Shown: positions 12,409-23,325, counted from the stretch's first letter. The stretch is DNA of 64,000 nucleotides from Atrina japonica (GCA_030159075.1 BROG01000004.1:851001-915000), one strand, 5' to 3'. Notes: generated by a model from the sequence alone, not told the origin. Numbers and translations: made by a program.

Positions 12409-12440
<32 letters not shown>
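12331..12440. repeat. compound trinucleotide array next to a splice donor
   Basis: On the plus strand it runs (CAG)n, then (TAGCAG)n, then (TAG)n, then (TTG)n, 110 bp in all. On the transcribed strand it starts only about 13 nt after the exon 1 donor GTGAGC of the BTB gene. Confidence 0.95.
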
Positions 12441-12441
<1 letters not shown>

Positions 12442-12453
12442 AAACATGCTCAC

Positions 12454-12707
12454 CTTATCAACACCCTGAAAGCCTCTTCATCAATGTCCTCTATGTGTAT
12501 CACCTCATTTGCGCCAGTTGAGTCAGACATCGGACCATAAAACATGGCGTAAAACACACTACTTCTACTTCCTAACACATACTTATGAGCCTTTACCAAT
12601 GTAGAGTCTTGTCCGACTTGAAACGATACATCACAGGATATTTCATTTGTTAACATGTAATCGTTGCACTCTAAAACCGTCTTTCTAGCTTGCCAGTCTG
12701 TATCCAT
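12454..12707 (-). CDS. BTBD6-like BTB-BACK-PHR protein, exon 1 (BTB domain)
   Basis: First coding exon, beginning at the ATG at 12707 and ending at the donor AG|GTGAGC (GT at 12453-12452). It encodes about 84 residues of a BTB/POZ domain with the family signature AHKYVLGSRSSVFYAMFYG and an acidic HIEDIDEEAFRVLIR segment. That segment joins the YLYTEN start of exon 2 in frame, with one codon split 2+1. BTB domains dimerise and bind Cullin-3. An acceptor-like TTTATTTTAG about 20 nt upstream of the ATG suggests a non-coding 5' exon further upstream, which I did not find. Confidence 0.92.
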
Positions 12708-12727
12708 GTCGCAAGAAAGGTAACTCT

Positions 12728-13910
12728 AAAATAAAGGCTGCAAGAAAATGTATCGTTATTATATTAAATGTCTCAAAGTTTTAAATAATCTTCGAAAATC
12801 TACACAAACTCAGTAAATTAGACACTACCATGATCCATATATGTTTTAAAATCAAATTAAACGATTAAAGAAACGACATGTAGACTATATTAAACAATTA
12901 CGGTATAGGTAACATCATGTTAGCTCAAACAATAGGGAAAACATGCATTGATCTGCTTAATATGCTTCACCGATTCACTGATTTCTGCATCTTTGAAAGT
13001 TAAAACTTGTGTTGATGCTCTGGTAGAATAGTTAAGTTATAACTCCTGGGTCGTTTCTTCACTAACCATTAAAAAGCAAAAAAGAAAACAATATCTGTTT
13101 GTCGACTAGCCAGCCGTGCACGTAGCCGCCGTAAATTTATTCTGATTATTTACATGGAGCATGGTAACGATACAAACAAATAATACATAAAAAACCATTT
13201 ATGCGAACGGTACATACATACGAGGTATATTACCATAATAGTATACATTTATACACGCATGTGTGTATATCAGAAGCCACTGATGTTTAGACGAAATAAC
13301 ATGATGAAAATTAAATTTGTTTCCTCACGTTCCCAGCCGTCCAGGTAAAACCCATAAACCTGAATATTTACAGGTTAACGGGGAACCTGTGCTTAAGACA
13401 CAGTACAAGGTTAGATCATTGAAAACAACAACGCACTAAGCTTGCGCGAAATAACGTTTAAACTAAAACTTAAATACACATTTATATAATGACGTATCGT
13501 GTAGTGAAAATTATGAAAGAAATGAAATAAATATCCTTATTTCCATGAAAAAAAATTATCGTGAAGATCAATTTTTGTAAAAAAAACTTGACATGCACAG
13601 ATTGACGGTGAGACTATAACTGGTTTTCTTAAGACTCTTTTTTAAAATGACCCAAGTCACGTGACTTGCGCTTACGTGACTTGCGCTAGACCACTATAAT
13701 AATGAATATTCATTACGATAAGAAAACGAATTTCTACTATACAACGAAACGTAGAAATTTTCTATTCCTGAATGAGGTGTTACCGTTTAGAGTTAAAAAC
13801 TAGATTTAAAGACTCGATTTATACAGTACTTATAAATTTATACAATAAGAGTCTTGTTTTTCAATAGCATATACAATGACACTCTAGGGTGTTGGTTCAA
13901 ATGTGTTGAC
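12728..13910. other. intergenic or upstream region of the BTB gene
   Basis: No coding exon or repeat family is supported. The promoter and any 5' UTR exon of the BTB gene should lie here or further right, but no core promoter is obvious. Confidence 0.4.
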
Positions 13911-13914
13911 TTTG
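13911..13914. repeat. target-site duplication TTTG (left) of the Ty3 element
   Basis: TTTG precedes the 5' LTR and recurs at 22677-22680 right after the 3' LTR. Four bases is a usual Ty3/gypsy duplication length. Confidence 0.75.
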
Positions 13915-14407
13915 TGTGGACGGGAGATATTTTTGTAAAATATCTAAATTTAATTGTTTAATGTATATTATGCATATAATTATATTATATGGAAGGTTTA
14001 TACATGTACAAGAGGAATAACAACTCTTGTGACCTTATGTATTTGATTTTGTTAAAGTTATCTTTCTTTATGAGCTGACCATTGTCCAGTTCTTACCTTT
14101 GAATTTCTATCTAAAAAACTTTTGGTTACTTGTTTTTGGTTTGAATATCCTTCCATTCTACTGGATATACGTTTTCCATTGTCTTAAAGATTCAAATTTT
14201 TACAGTCACAGAAGACAGACATTGTTTCTGTTGTAGAAAAATTTGTCAATTAATGTACTGAAAAACTGAATATAAATCAGAAGATATTTTTACACAGAAC
14301 CAAATTCGGTGTAAAAAACAACTGAAGATATAATTGGGAATAAAATTAACAATTGAACCCAAATCAAGGTGTTTATCATCTTTAGTGTACAAATCCACCT
14401 TGCTACA
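13915..14407 (+). mobile_element. 5' LTR of the Ty3/gypsy element
   Basis: A 493-bp LTR beginning TGTGGACGGGAG and ending CTTGCTACA, with canonical TG...CA ends. It matches the 3' LTR at 22152-22676 closely. The main differences are a few substitutions and indels, including about 30 bp missing here near 14265. The pairing defines the limits of the whole element, 13915-22676. Confidence 0.92.
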
Positions 14408-14409
14408 AA

Positions 14410-14427
14410 TGGCGCCCACGTTGGGAC
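14410..14427 (+). promoter_or_regulatory. primer binding site, tRNA-Lys type
   Basis: TGGCGCCCACGTTGGGAC lies 2 nt after the 5' LTR. It begins with the TGG that pairs to a tRNA CCA end and resembles lysine-tRNA primer sites of retroelements. It would prime minus-strand DNA synthesis. Confidence 0.8.
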
Positions 14428-14572
14428 TTGTGCTAGCAGCAACTTGATTCAAGAGGAACATTGACTGTGTACATTCCCAAATGTGTGTGAAATCATATTT
14501 TGGATCCAACAGATCATACATATTGGTGAGAAACTATTTTGAGGAATCCTGTGATTCGAGCATATTAGACAG

Positions 14573-14921
14573 TGATGTCTAGGCACTGCAAAACCTGTTT
14601 TGGTCATGCAACCTATCCAGTTCAGTAACTACTTCTGGATCATTAAACACAGAGGGATAACGTGTTTTCATAGTCCCTTTAAGTTTTCGAATACGAGATT
14701 TTATCAACCATCGTATGGCTTTCAGCCATTCAGACAAAGTGTCCTGGTTCTTCGTCTTCATGTTTGGCCCATCGTCTGGCATAATCTTCGACAGAATCCA
14801 TAACTAAACTGAAATTCTGACGCCAATTAAAGGAACGGGCTTCCCGGTATTTAGGGCCCCTTAAAATAAGATTTTTGAGGCTTTCATTTTCAACAATAGA
14901 AACGTCGCCGGTAATGACATG
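14573..14921 (-). mobile_element. inverted fragment at the 5' end of Naiad copy A
   Basis: Reverse complement of parts of the same element downstream. 14600-14921 matches 15855-16172 (linker to start of RT), while 14573-14599 matches 15757-15783. The two source blocks are joined in an order not found in the main copy. Inverted 5' fragments are typical of Penelope-like insertions. The left edge is within the leader of the Ty3 element. Confidence 0.85.
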
Positions 14922-15577
14922 AATTGTGTGCCTTGTGTGGTTTGATTTATGTTGGCGAAACTAAGGGGCCCTTAAATAAAAGAGTATCTGGTCATCGATT
15001 CGAGATTAATAATGGGGGTAACCAGTGTACTCTATCGACATTTCAACTCTCCTGACCATTCCAACTCTTGTCTATGAGAGTGCGCATAATTGAAAAAATA
15101 TACCACTGGATCAACAATCCCACCTTGAGTACCCCTTTCCGTAGACAACGTGAAGAATTTTGGATTAAACAGCTTGGCACTGCATATCCCTATGGATGTA
15201 ATGACAATATACAAAGTGTGGGCAATCTATCAAGCCCACTGTGTAAAGGCGTTAATGTGATGGAACTTTTTAATTCTAACGTAAGACGTAAACGAAGTCA
15301 CGGACATCGATCTTACAAGCGACCATATATACATGATGTCACTTTTTCATCTCTTTTACCTTACGTTAACAAAATATTGGGTCTTCATCACATTCGCAGC
15401 AGGCTTTATTCTGTTCCTTTTACATATCTCAATAAACTTTTTGAAGAAGCAAGAGTAAGCCCCTACACGGATTCTTCAACCCCAGAATACATACTGAATT
15501 CCATTATAATGGACATAGCTTATCACAGACTGTTTAAGCCTGCACGTGTTACAAACAATGACTGTGCTGAAACATGA
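14922..15577 (+). pseudogene. Naiad-type Penelope-like element copy A, GIY-YIG nuclease
   Basis: N-terminal endonuclease of a Penelope-like retroelement. A C-x2-C pair (14927-14938) precedes the GIY-YIG-like core LIYVGET (from 14942), then an R-x3-GHR segment, and H-x5-H at 15039-15059. This is the CCHH arrangement of Penelope-like nucleases. Frameshifts occur near 15030 and 15072. After that a 169-codon frame (15068-15577) stays open through the rest of the nuclease and a helical linker. Having the nuclease before the RT is the diagnostic order of the Naiad clade, as against canonical Penelope elements where it follows the RT. The copy is inactive. Confidence 0.85.
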
Positions 15578-17540
15578 AACGTCTTTTCCTTAAACTTAAA
15601 TTTACAAATAAAGGCATTGACGCTTTAAACATTGGCAATGTTCTAATTCACAAAAAAGTTCAGTCCTGTATTCCACCATATTTTAAACTGAAGACCACGC
15701 CTTGCATTTCATATAGCTATAACACCTAGCATCGCATCCAAGCTATTCAATTACAAACAGGTTTTGCAGTGCCTAGACATCAACCATCTTTGACACAACA
15801 CTGTCACATGTTCATGTGCTTCATCTCCTTTCAAATACAATGCTATCGGGCATGTCATTACCGGCGACGTTTTCTATTGTTGAAAATGAAAGCCTCAAAA
15901 ATCTTATTTTAAGGGGCCCTAAATACCGGGAAGCCCGTTCCTTTTAATTGGCGTCAGAATTTCAGTTTAGTTATGGATTCTGTCGAAGATTATGCCAGAC
16001 GATGGGCCAAACATGAAGACGAAGAAAGCAGACACTTTGTCTGAATGGCTGAAAGCCATACGATGGTTGATAAAATCTCGTATTCGAAAACTTAAAGGGA
16101 CTATGAAAACACGTTATCCCTCTGTGTTTAATGATCCAGAAGTAGTTACTGAACTGGATAGGTTGCATGACCAATATGTACTGGTACCAGCAGATACAAA
16201 AGCCTCAAATAATATAGTTTTTATTTGTAAGGCGCATTACTATAAATTGTTTATTAGAAGAACTTGGGTTTAATATGAATTCTGGTAATCCTACATATAC
16301 ACGTAGCTCACTTTCAAAGGACGAAATCCTTCAAAATCACATATCCGTATTACGCTCATTTGATATACCTACAATCGGATACCGATTTCGAGCTGCCATA
16401 TTTATATTGGATACCTAAACTTCATAAAACCCCATATAAGCAAAGATACATAGCAGGATCCAGCAAATGTTCTACCAAACCTTTATCTTTACTCCTTACC
16501 AAGATATTGACAGCCGTTAAGGAGAAACTTCAACAATACTGTACAGTTGCTTATTCCAGAAGCGGTGTAAATCAGATGTGGCTACTTAAAAATTCTAAAC
16601 AGCTTTTAGAAAATTTGAAGGCACACAATTTTTCTTTGAATTCACAGCATCAAAACTTATGACTTCTCTACTCTTTACACTACTATTCCCTCATGAAAAA
16701 TTAAAAGAAAGACTTTTCAGCATCATAGACAACTGCTTTTTCTACTAAAGGTGGTGACACCGAAAATTTAAATATTTAGTGATTGGCTATCAGGATACTT
16801 ATTTTGTCAAACACCACTCTGATTCTACACATAAATATACTGAAGTTGATATAAAAAACATGCTGGAATTTCTAATAGACAATATATTTGTAATGTTCGG
16901 AGACGTGGTCTTTCAACAAACTGTCGGCATTCCCATGGGAACCAATTGTGCTCCTTTATTGGCCGACCTGTTCCTTTATTCATACGAAGCAGACTTCATT
17001 CAGAAACTGCTGAATCAAAAGAAAGAAAAAGCTAGCGGTGTCTTTTAATTTGACATTTAGATATATCGATGACGTTTTGTCAATTAATAATGACAATTTT
17101 TAATACATATGTCAATGCGATATATCCCAGCGAACTAGAAATTAAAGATACAACAGAATCAAGCACACACGCTTCATACTTAGACATTTTACTTAACATA
17201 AACACAGACGGGAAATTACTACGAAGCTATAACGATAAACGCGACGATTTTGGCTTTCCCATCGTCAATTTTCCATATTTAAGTAGTAATATACCTCAGT
17301 CACCTGCATATGGAGTTTATATTTCACAAATGATCCGATATGCCAGGGGCGTGCACAACATATGAAGATTTCATATACAGAGGTAAACTACTCACTGACA
17401 AATTATTGACACAGGGATATCGAAAACCGCGTTTAATGTCAATGTTCCGCAAGTTTTACGGTCGGTATAATAGTCTTGTTTGCGACTACTCTGTTTCACT
17501 AAGTGAAATGTTGAGTTGCCTTTTCGTTGGCGGTTGTTGA
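15578..17540 (+). pseudogene. Naiad copy A, CxC linker and reverse transcriptase
   Basis: Continuation of copy A. The linker holds the C-S-C motif (15809-15817) known from N-terminal-nuclease Penelope elements, followed by an IGHVITGD segment. The RT follows: a DTLSEWLKAIRWLI helix region, YWIPKLHKTP, motif A around FSTLYTTIP (near 16660), motif B GIPMGTNCAPLLADLF (from 16926) and the catalytic YIDD at 17062-17073. The C-terminus ends near 17540. Several single-base indels and stops break the frame (for example near 16275, 16660, 17048 and 17340). In the family the RT copies the element RNA at nicked target DNA. Confidence 0.88.
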
Positions 17541-17775
17541 GACGTCTGTACCAATTGTGACGAGGATACACTCCTCACGTGTTTCACTGGACTTGACTGT
17601 GGACTCACGGCGGGTGTGACCGGTCGACAGGGGATGCTTACTCCTCCATGGCACCTGATCCCACCTCTTGGTTTCCAGAGGTCCGTGTTTGTCCATTTTT
17701 TATCGGATTTGTATCTATGTCCTGGACATTCTATTGATTTACACTTTGGTATCTGAGGTTTTTATATATTGATGA
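17541..17775 (+). mobile_element. Naiad copy A, conserved 3' tail
   Basis: Non-coding tail after the RT stop. It holds the block GGTGTGACCGGTCGACAGGG, then GATGCTTACTCCTCC and GCACCTGATCCCACCTC, and ends near CTTTGGTATCTGAG. The same tail is found at many other sites in the window. The right edge of the insertion into the Ty3 leader is approximate. Confidence 0.8.
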
Positions 17776-18868
17776 ACTATGTATCAGATTTAACATTTGT
17801 ACATTCTTTATTACCTACCATATTCTACAAGTGCAGATATTGTGACTCTACCATTTCTGGTAATATCATCAAAGTGCTGACATTAGAACTGTACCTAACT
17901 GTGTAGACTTTAGTGTGAACATTATGACTTTTGTTATAACCTGTAGTAGTAGGCTACAGGAGTGACTATTGGAACTTGTGAGTAGTGCTTGAGTGACTAT
18001 CTTGTGGACATTAGTATTATTGTGTTTGGATATTTATATTTCATTATCACTGGTCAGTATAATTTTGATTCTCCATCTATATTGAGTCAATGTATATGTG
18101 ATTATTAGTAGACTGAATCATATGATGTCATATTAACATAGTATTTACTTAGTGCTTCATATATTTACAAACTATTTAGTGGTTTAACAAAACTGAATGG
18201 TTTTCATGCCAAATATTGCTGTCTGAATTGCCTTTGGTTATATTTTGTATTTACCAACATTTGTCGAGGGAATTATCTCCCTTAGTAGACATTTTAGTTT
18301 GAGTTAAAATATTAACAAATTAATTTTCAGAGACTTACCTGATATCCCGAAACATAAGTTAGATTAACTAGAATATCAATTGTGTGTACCATAATCATAT
18401 TTTGAAATTATAATTGCAATTTTCAATAATTTAATTGAAATTTTGATACCTAATTTACTTAGAAAATTTTAAATCACCTTTAGTTGGTACATTTGCATGT
18501 CATATATATACTTACATAGAGCAAGTTAACTGGTTGAAATTTAGAAACTTATATGTTTCACATGTTGTATAAATTATAGGCATGTCTACATAATAAGCAT
18601 AAAGTACACATGTACTGGTGATCAATTGACGGTTACATTACAAGTCAAGGTCATTTATCAGAACATTCTATTTTCTGAACTCCATTATTTGTTTACATTT
18701 TGACTTTGAATATTATATTGTGAACAGTTGGTGATTAATGAATTCCACTTGTATATAAATTGAAGCAAGAAATTTTGCTTACACTGTTGACCTAAGAATA
18801 TTTCTACAATAGTTAATAAGCATTATTTCCATAAATTTTGATAACATTAATAATACTGTGTACCAAAA
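17776..18868 (+). mobile_element. Ty3/gypsy leader, second part
   Basis: Non-coding, T-rich sequence between the nested Naiad copy and the gag start. With 14408-14572 it would form an untranslated leader of about 1.25 kb. No open frame of note. Confidence 0.6.
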
Positions 18869-19338
18869 ATGGCATCACCAGAACCAGAGGCTATGGAAGG
18901 ACTACAACAGATGGCAAATATCTTCAAGGAGATGAAAATCCAACCCAAAAACGGACTCTAAGAAAGACTTTGAAGACTGGATGGTCAATTATGTTAGTAC
19001 CTTGGGCATTGGTAAAGTAAAAGAGGAAGTCACTCCCCCAGTCAAAACAACAGAAGCTGGCAGTGTATTCAGTGTCAACCACTATATTCCAAAACTGTCT
19101 AATTTCTTTGGAGATGGCAACAAACAAGATATTTCGTATGACCAGTGGTGCTACGAAGTGGAATGTCTAAGAAAAGAGAAGTACACTGATTCAGTCATCT
19201 TACAGTCAATCAGAAGATCTCTTAAAGGGAATGCAGCCCAGGTCGCTATGCGAAGTGGACCAGAATCATCATTATTACAACTTAAGTCGGCGCTACATAG
19301 TGTATTTGGTAGCATAGAGAGTGGTGAATCAATAATGG
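18869..19338 (+). pseudogene. Ty3/gypsy gag, truncated and frameshifted
   Basis: The ATG at 18869 begins MASPEPEAMEGLQQM. A one-base shift near 18950 breaks the frame. The next frame then runs through DWMVNYV and the gag/PNMA-like core (KLSNFFGDGNKQDISYDQW, then SIRRSLKGNAAQVAM). It stops at about 19338, where the sequence jumps into the end of RT. The remaining gag, including any zinc knuckle, is missing. Gag would form the particle that packages the element RNA. This is an old, defective copy. Confidence 0.85.
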
Positions 19339-21882
19339 ACATGGGAGAAAGAACATCAAGAAGCTTTTGATACACTCAAGACTAAATTGACTACATACCC
19401 AATACTAGGATATGCAAACTACAACTTACCATTCGAATTACATACAGATGCATCCACTTCAAGTTTAGGAGCTGTCCTTTATCAACAACAAGGAAATACC
19501 AAGCGAGTAATATCATATGCAAGCCGATCTCTTACCAAAAGTGAAAAGAAATATCCAGCACATAAACTTGAGTTCTTGTCACTGAAATGGGCAGTATGCG
19601 AAAAATTTCACGATTACCTATATGGATCTCAATTCACAGCAATAACAGACAATAACCCTCTGACGTATGTACTTACCACGGCAAAACTGGATGCCACCAG
19701 CCAGAGATGGATTGCTGCTTTAGCCAACTACAATTTCAATATCAAATACAGACCTGGATCCCAAAATTCTGATGCAGATGGACTCTCACGTATTCCACAG
19801 ACAGATCCATGTACAATTACCAGTGATTCCATTAAAGCCATATGTAATACTGCAGTCCACTTACATCCGATTGCTGAAACTCTAGCAGTAGAATCAACTG
19901 ATACACTAGACTTACCTTCATTAGTCGATTTCCCACAGATTGATATAGAACGAGAACAAAGACGTGATCCTGTCATACGATTCTGGATTCCATATGTACA
20001 AAACGGGAAGAAACCTGAAAGAAGACACTTACCTTTAAATAATCCAGCAACGCACCTGGCACTTCTCAGGAACTTTGAGAAATTGGTTATAGTTAAGAAC
20101 GTTCTATACAGGAAGGCAATTATTAAGGAACAAGATACATATCAGCTAGTCTTACCAAAGTCCTACATCAGTATGGTTTTGAGATACTTACATACCGACA
20201 TGGGTCATCCTGGACGAGACAGAACCATCAAACAAATTCAGGATCGTTTCTTTTGGTATGGTATGACTAATGATGTGGACAATTTCATCACCAACTGTAA
20301 GAGATGCTTACTAAGAAAGAAAACTACCAATGAAAGAGCACCTTTAATCAGCATAAAGACAACTCAGCCTTTAGAGTTACTATGTATTGATTACCTTACA
20401 TTAGAAACATCAAAAGGAGGATATCAGAACATCTTAGTCATTACAGACCACTTTACCAAATACGCACAGGCTATACCCACCAAGAACCAAACAGCTAAAA
20501 CTACCGCAGATGCCTTACTCAACAATTTCATTACACATTACGGTATACCTGCAAAGATCCATAGTGACCAAGGAGCACAATTTGAGTCAACACTTATAAA
20601 AGAAATTTGCAGTCTGATGAACATCCAAAAATCTAGGACTACACCATATCACCCCATGGGGAATGGAGTATGCGAAAGATTTAATCGAACATTATTACAG
20701 ATGTTGGGAACATTGGAGAAACATCAGAAGGAAGATTGGAAATCCCACATTCCAGCGTTAGTCCATGCATACAATTCAATGAAACATGATACTACAAACT
20801 ATTCACCTTTTTACCTGATGTTTGGTCGTCAACCACGTCTGCCAGTTGACCTAATATTCCCAAAGCAACATCCAACTGAACGCTCTGATGATCTCAATGA
20901 GTACACCAAAAACCTCAAATCCAGACTAGAGAAATCTTACCATCTCGCAATAGAAACAACACTGAAACAACAAGGACATCAAAAGAAAAACTATGATCTA
21001 AAAGCCAGAGGAGCAATTATAAAGCCAGGAGACAAAGTTCTAGTTAAGATCTTAGCATTTGATGGGAAACATAAGATCTCAGATTATTGGGAAGATGAGC
21101 CTTACACAGTAGAAGAACAACCGAATCCAAATATTCCAGTATACAAAGTCAGGAATAATATAGACCAAAGAGTTAGGACTTTACACCGCAACCTACTTCT
21201 TCCAATAAATCACTTAGATGATATTGAAGAATTTACACCAAAGCCAGTCCCACAACCTAGAAAGACCATTGTCACGCGGAGTAGGGGAAAGACTCCTAAT
21301 GCCGATGACGACTACACACATGAAGGTAGAGAGGAAATAGATGACAATAATAGTGAAATAGAGCTGCAAGTGAGGGAAACAGTGAACATTGTAAACCACA
21401 ATGATTGCGCAACTGAATCCATGTCCACTCCAGCTAATAAAGAAGAAACCGCCATGGCAACACCACAGGAGATACCGGAATCAGTTACAGAAACTGAACT
21501 TAGTACTGAGTGTCACCAAGTTGAAGATATACAACCTCCTACCCATGTAGAAACAGAAGATGTAGAACCAGATTCAGGAAGTAGCACTCAAGATACTATA
21601 GATAATGGTACCACAGAAGTGAAAACCCCTGAAACTACAAGCAATGAGAATATAGTACCACCGCCTATTAGACCAAGACGAGAAAGGAAACCACCGGACT
21701 GGATGACATCTGGAAATTACATTACAAATCAACAACAAGTACAGACAAATACATGTAAACCTGACTGGAAACAAAGAGCAGATTATTTAACTCAGTTACT
21801 TACCGAAGAAAAACTTTCTGGTGTACATAACTCTGATGTTTCTAGAGCATTACTGAAGATTTTAACAGAAAATAATGATTGA
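19339..21882 (+). CDS. Ty3/gypsy pol remnant: RNase H and integrase
   Basis: A long intact frame, whose first ATG at 19387 gives 831 codons. Protease and the RT palm are deleted. The frame opens at the RT-RNase H connection (WEKEHQEAFDTLK). RNase H follows (LHTDASTSSLGAVLYQ, TDNNPLTYVL, then the SDADGLSR end). Next is the integrase zinc finger (H-x4-H with C-x2-C near 20190-20315). The catalytic core has Asp in CIDYLT, Asp in HSDQGAQFE and Glu in CERFNRTL. A charged C-terminal tail is rich in Glu, Thr and Pro. The integrase looks catalytically complete, but without gag, protease and RT the element cannot move on its own. In-trans use is possible in principle. Confidence 0.92.
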   Translation, partial: TWEKEHQEAFDTLKTKLTTYPILGYANYNLPFELHTDASTSSLGAVLYQQQGNTKRVISYASRSLTKSEKKYPAHKLEFLSLKWAVCEKFHDYLYGSQFTAITDNNPLTYVLTTAKLDATSQRWIAALANYNFNIKYRPGSQNSDADGLSRIPQTDPCTITSDSIKAICNTAVHLHPIAETLAVESTDTLDLPSLVDFPQIDIEREQRRDPVIRFWIPYVQNGKKPERRHLPLNNPATHLALLRNFEKLVIVKNVLYRKAIIKEQDTYQLVLPKSYISMVLRYLHTDMGHPGRDRTIKQIQDRFFWYGMTNDVDNFITNCKRCLLRKKTTNERAPLISIKTTQPLELLCIDYLTLETSKGGYQNILVITDHFTKYAQAIPTKNQTAKTTADALLNNFITHYGIPAKIHSDQGAQFESTLIKEICSLMNIQKSRTTPYHPMGNGVCERFNRTLLQMLGTLEKHQKEDWKSHIPALVHAYNSMKHDTTNYSPFYLMFGRQPRLPVDLIFPKQHPTERSDDLNEYTKNLKSRLEKSYHLAIETTLKQQGHQKKNYDLKARGAIIKPGDKVLVKILAFDGKHKISDYWEDEPYTVEEQPNPNIPVYKVRNNIDQRVRTLHRNLLLPINHLDDIEEFTPKPVPQPRKTIVTRSRGKTPNADDDYTHEGREEIDDNNSEIELQVRETVNIVNHNDCATESMSTPANKEETAMATPQEIPESVTETELSTECHQVEDIQPPTHVETEDVEPDSGSSTQDTIDNGTTEVKTPETTSNENIVPPPIRPRRERKPPDWMTSGNYITNQQQVQTNTCKPDWKQRADYLTQLLTEEKLSGVHNSDVSRALLKILTENND

Positions 21883-22136
21883 ATTTTTATTTATGCTAGC
21901 ATGTCCCGATTAATCTTTAAAACTATGGTAAATTTTTGAAAATTTGCACATCAAAAGGTCAAGATGCTGTACATTTTTTAGTTTCATGTGTTTTTAATTT
22001 TTAATTTAAATTGTTTTTAACTTTCATGAGATGGTACTTCATAATTCAATTTTTGGTAGAATTTTTTTTCAACTCATTGTCATATGAACAGGTATTTTTT
22101 ATATATATTATGGTAAATGACGAGGACGTCATTTCA

Positions 22137-22150
22137 AAAGTAGGGGAAGT
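22137..22150 (+). promoter_or_regulatory. polypurine tract of the Ty3 element
   Basis: AAAAGTAGGGGAAG immediately before the 3' LTR, a T-interrupted purine run in the expected place to prime plus-strand synthesis. Confidence 0.7.
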
Positions 22151-22151
22151 A

Positions 22152-22676
22152 TGTGGAAGGGAGATATTTTTGTAAAATATCTAAATTAAATTGTTTAATG
22201 TATATTATGCATATAATTATATTATATGGAAGGTTTATACATGTACAAGAGGAATAACTCTTGTGACCTTATGTATTTGATTTTGTTAGAGTTATCTTTC
22301 TTTATGAGCTGACCATTGTCCAGTTCTTACCTTTGAATTTCTATCTAAAAACTATTTCTACTGGTTACTTGTTTTTGGTTTGAATATCCTTCCATTCTAC
22401 TGGATATAAGTTTTCCATTGTCTTAAAGATTTAAATTTTTACAGTCACAGAAGACAGACATATTGTTTCTGTTGTAGAAAAATTTGTCAATTAATGTACT
22501 ACAAACATCTTGACTGAAAATGTAACAATACAAAACTGAATATAAATCAGAAGATATTTTTACACAGAACCAAATTCGGTGTAAAAACAACTGAAGATAC
22601 AATTGGGAATAAAATTAACAATTGAACCCAAATCAAGGTGTTTATCATCTTTAGTGTACAAATCCACCTTGCTACA
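22152..22676 (+). mobile_element. 3' LTR of the Ty3/gypsy element
   Basis: A 525-bp LTR, TGTGGAAGGGAG to CTTGCTACA, matching the 5' LTR. TTTG (22677-22680) follows, copying the 4 bp before the 5' LTR. Confidence 0.92.
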
Positions 22677-22680
22677 TTTG

Positions 22681-23325
22681 TATTTCCAATCCAGACCCAG
22701 TATTTGTTTAAGTTGTTTTAAATGCATTTACATATATTGATTGGACTGTTTATTATTCCATTTATCTGTTGCGTGCTCGACTGACCTCGATTTGTATTTC
22801 ATTCAATCATATTACCAACCGTCGATCAAGAAAGTGAAAACCGCACTTTTAATCGTTTCAATATTAAATCCTAATATCATAACAGGTAATCCCACAGCTT
22901 GCACTTTCAGAATACCAATAAGACAAAGTAATGAAATTGGAATATTCGCAAAAAATGGAATAAACAGCTATCGATAAAATACTTACATGTTGAGTCAACC
23001 TGATTTTAACTTAAACAGGGAATGTCAAGTTGTGTAACGCCAATCAAATAAAACAGCCTCTGATTATCTTGGGTATAGATGTTAGCTGTGTTAGAGTTGG
23101 GAGTAGAGTTTTCCCTAGAACTCAAAACGAAAGTAAATTTTAATCACATGCTCAATACAAACAAAACCAATAACGTATAATGTAGCTACATTCATTTCCG
23201 GAAATTAATTCGGCGAAGCAAAACGGTATACGTGTACCATATATTTCTCAATTTAATGAATTTATTGATGATATTCAGTAGGCTACATAAATAAATAAGA
23301 ATGATGATGATATTGACATTGATAA
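22681..23325. other. intergenic, no gene seen
   Basis: AT-rich with no supported exon or repeat. Confidence 0.4.

Larger units (their letters stand above)
6347..12453 (-). other. 6.1 kb intron of the BTB gene, filled with repeats
   Basis: The intron starts GTGAGC at the donor and ends ATGTATCTTCAG at the acceptor. It holds a bivalve-type tandem repeat, a foldback transposon, a CA microsatellite, a small hairpin and a compound trinucleotide array. I saw no nested gene. Two stretches with CGGTCCG-type similarity (about 10085-10240 and 11340-11540) may be remnants of one further repeat family. Confidence 0.85.

Noticed and set aside
14600..14803. 67-codon frame, also found at 15971-16174 on the other strand
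   Set aside because: Antisense shadow of the Naiad RT start and its inverted copy.
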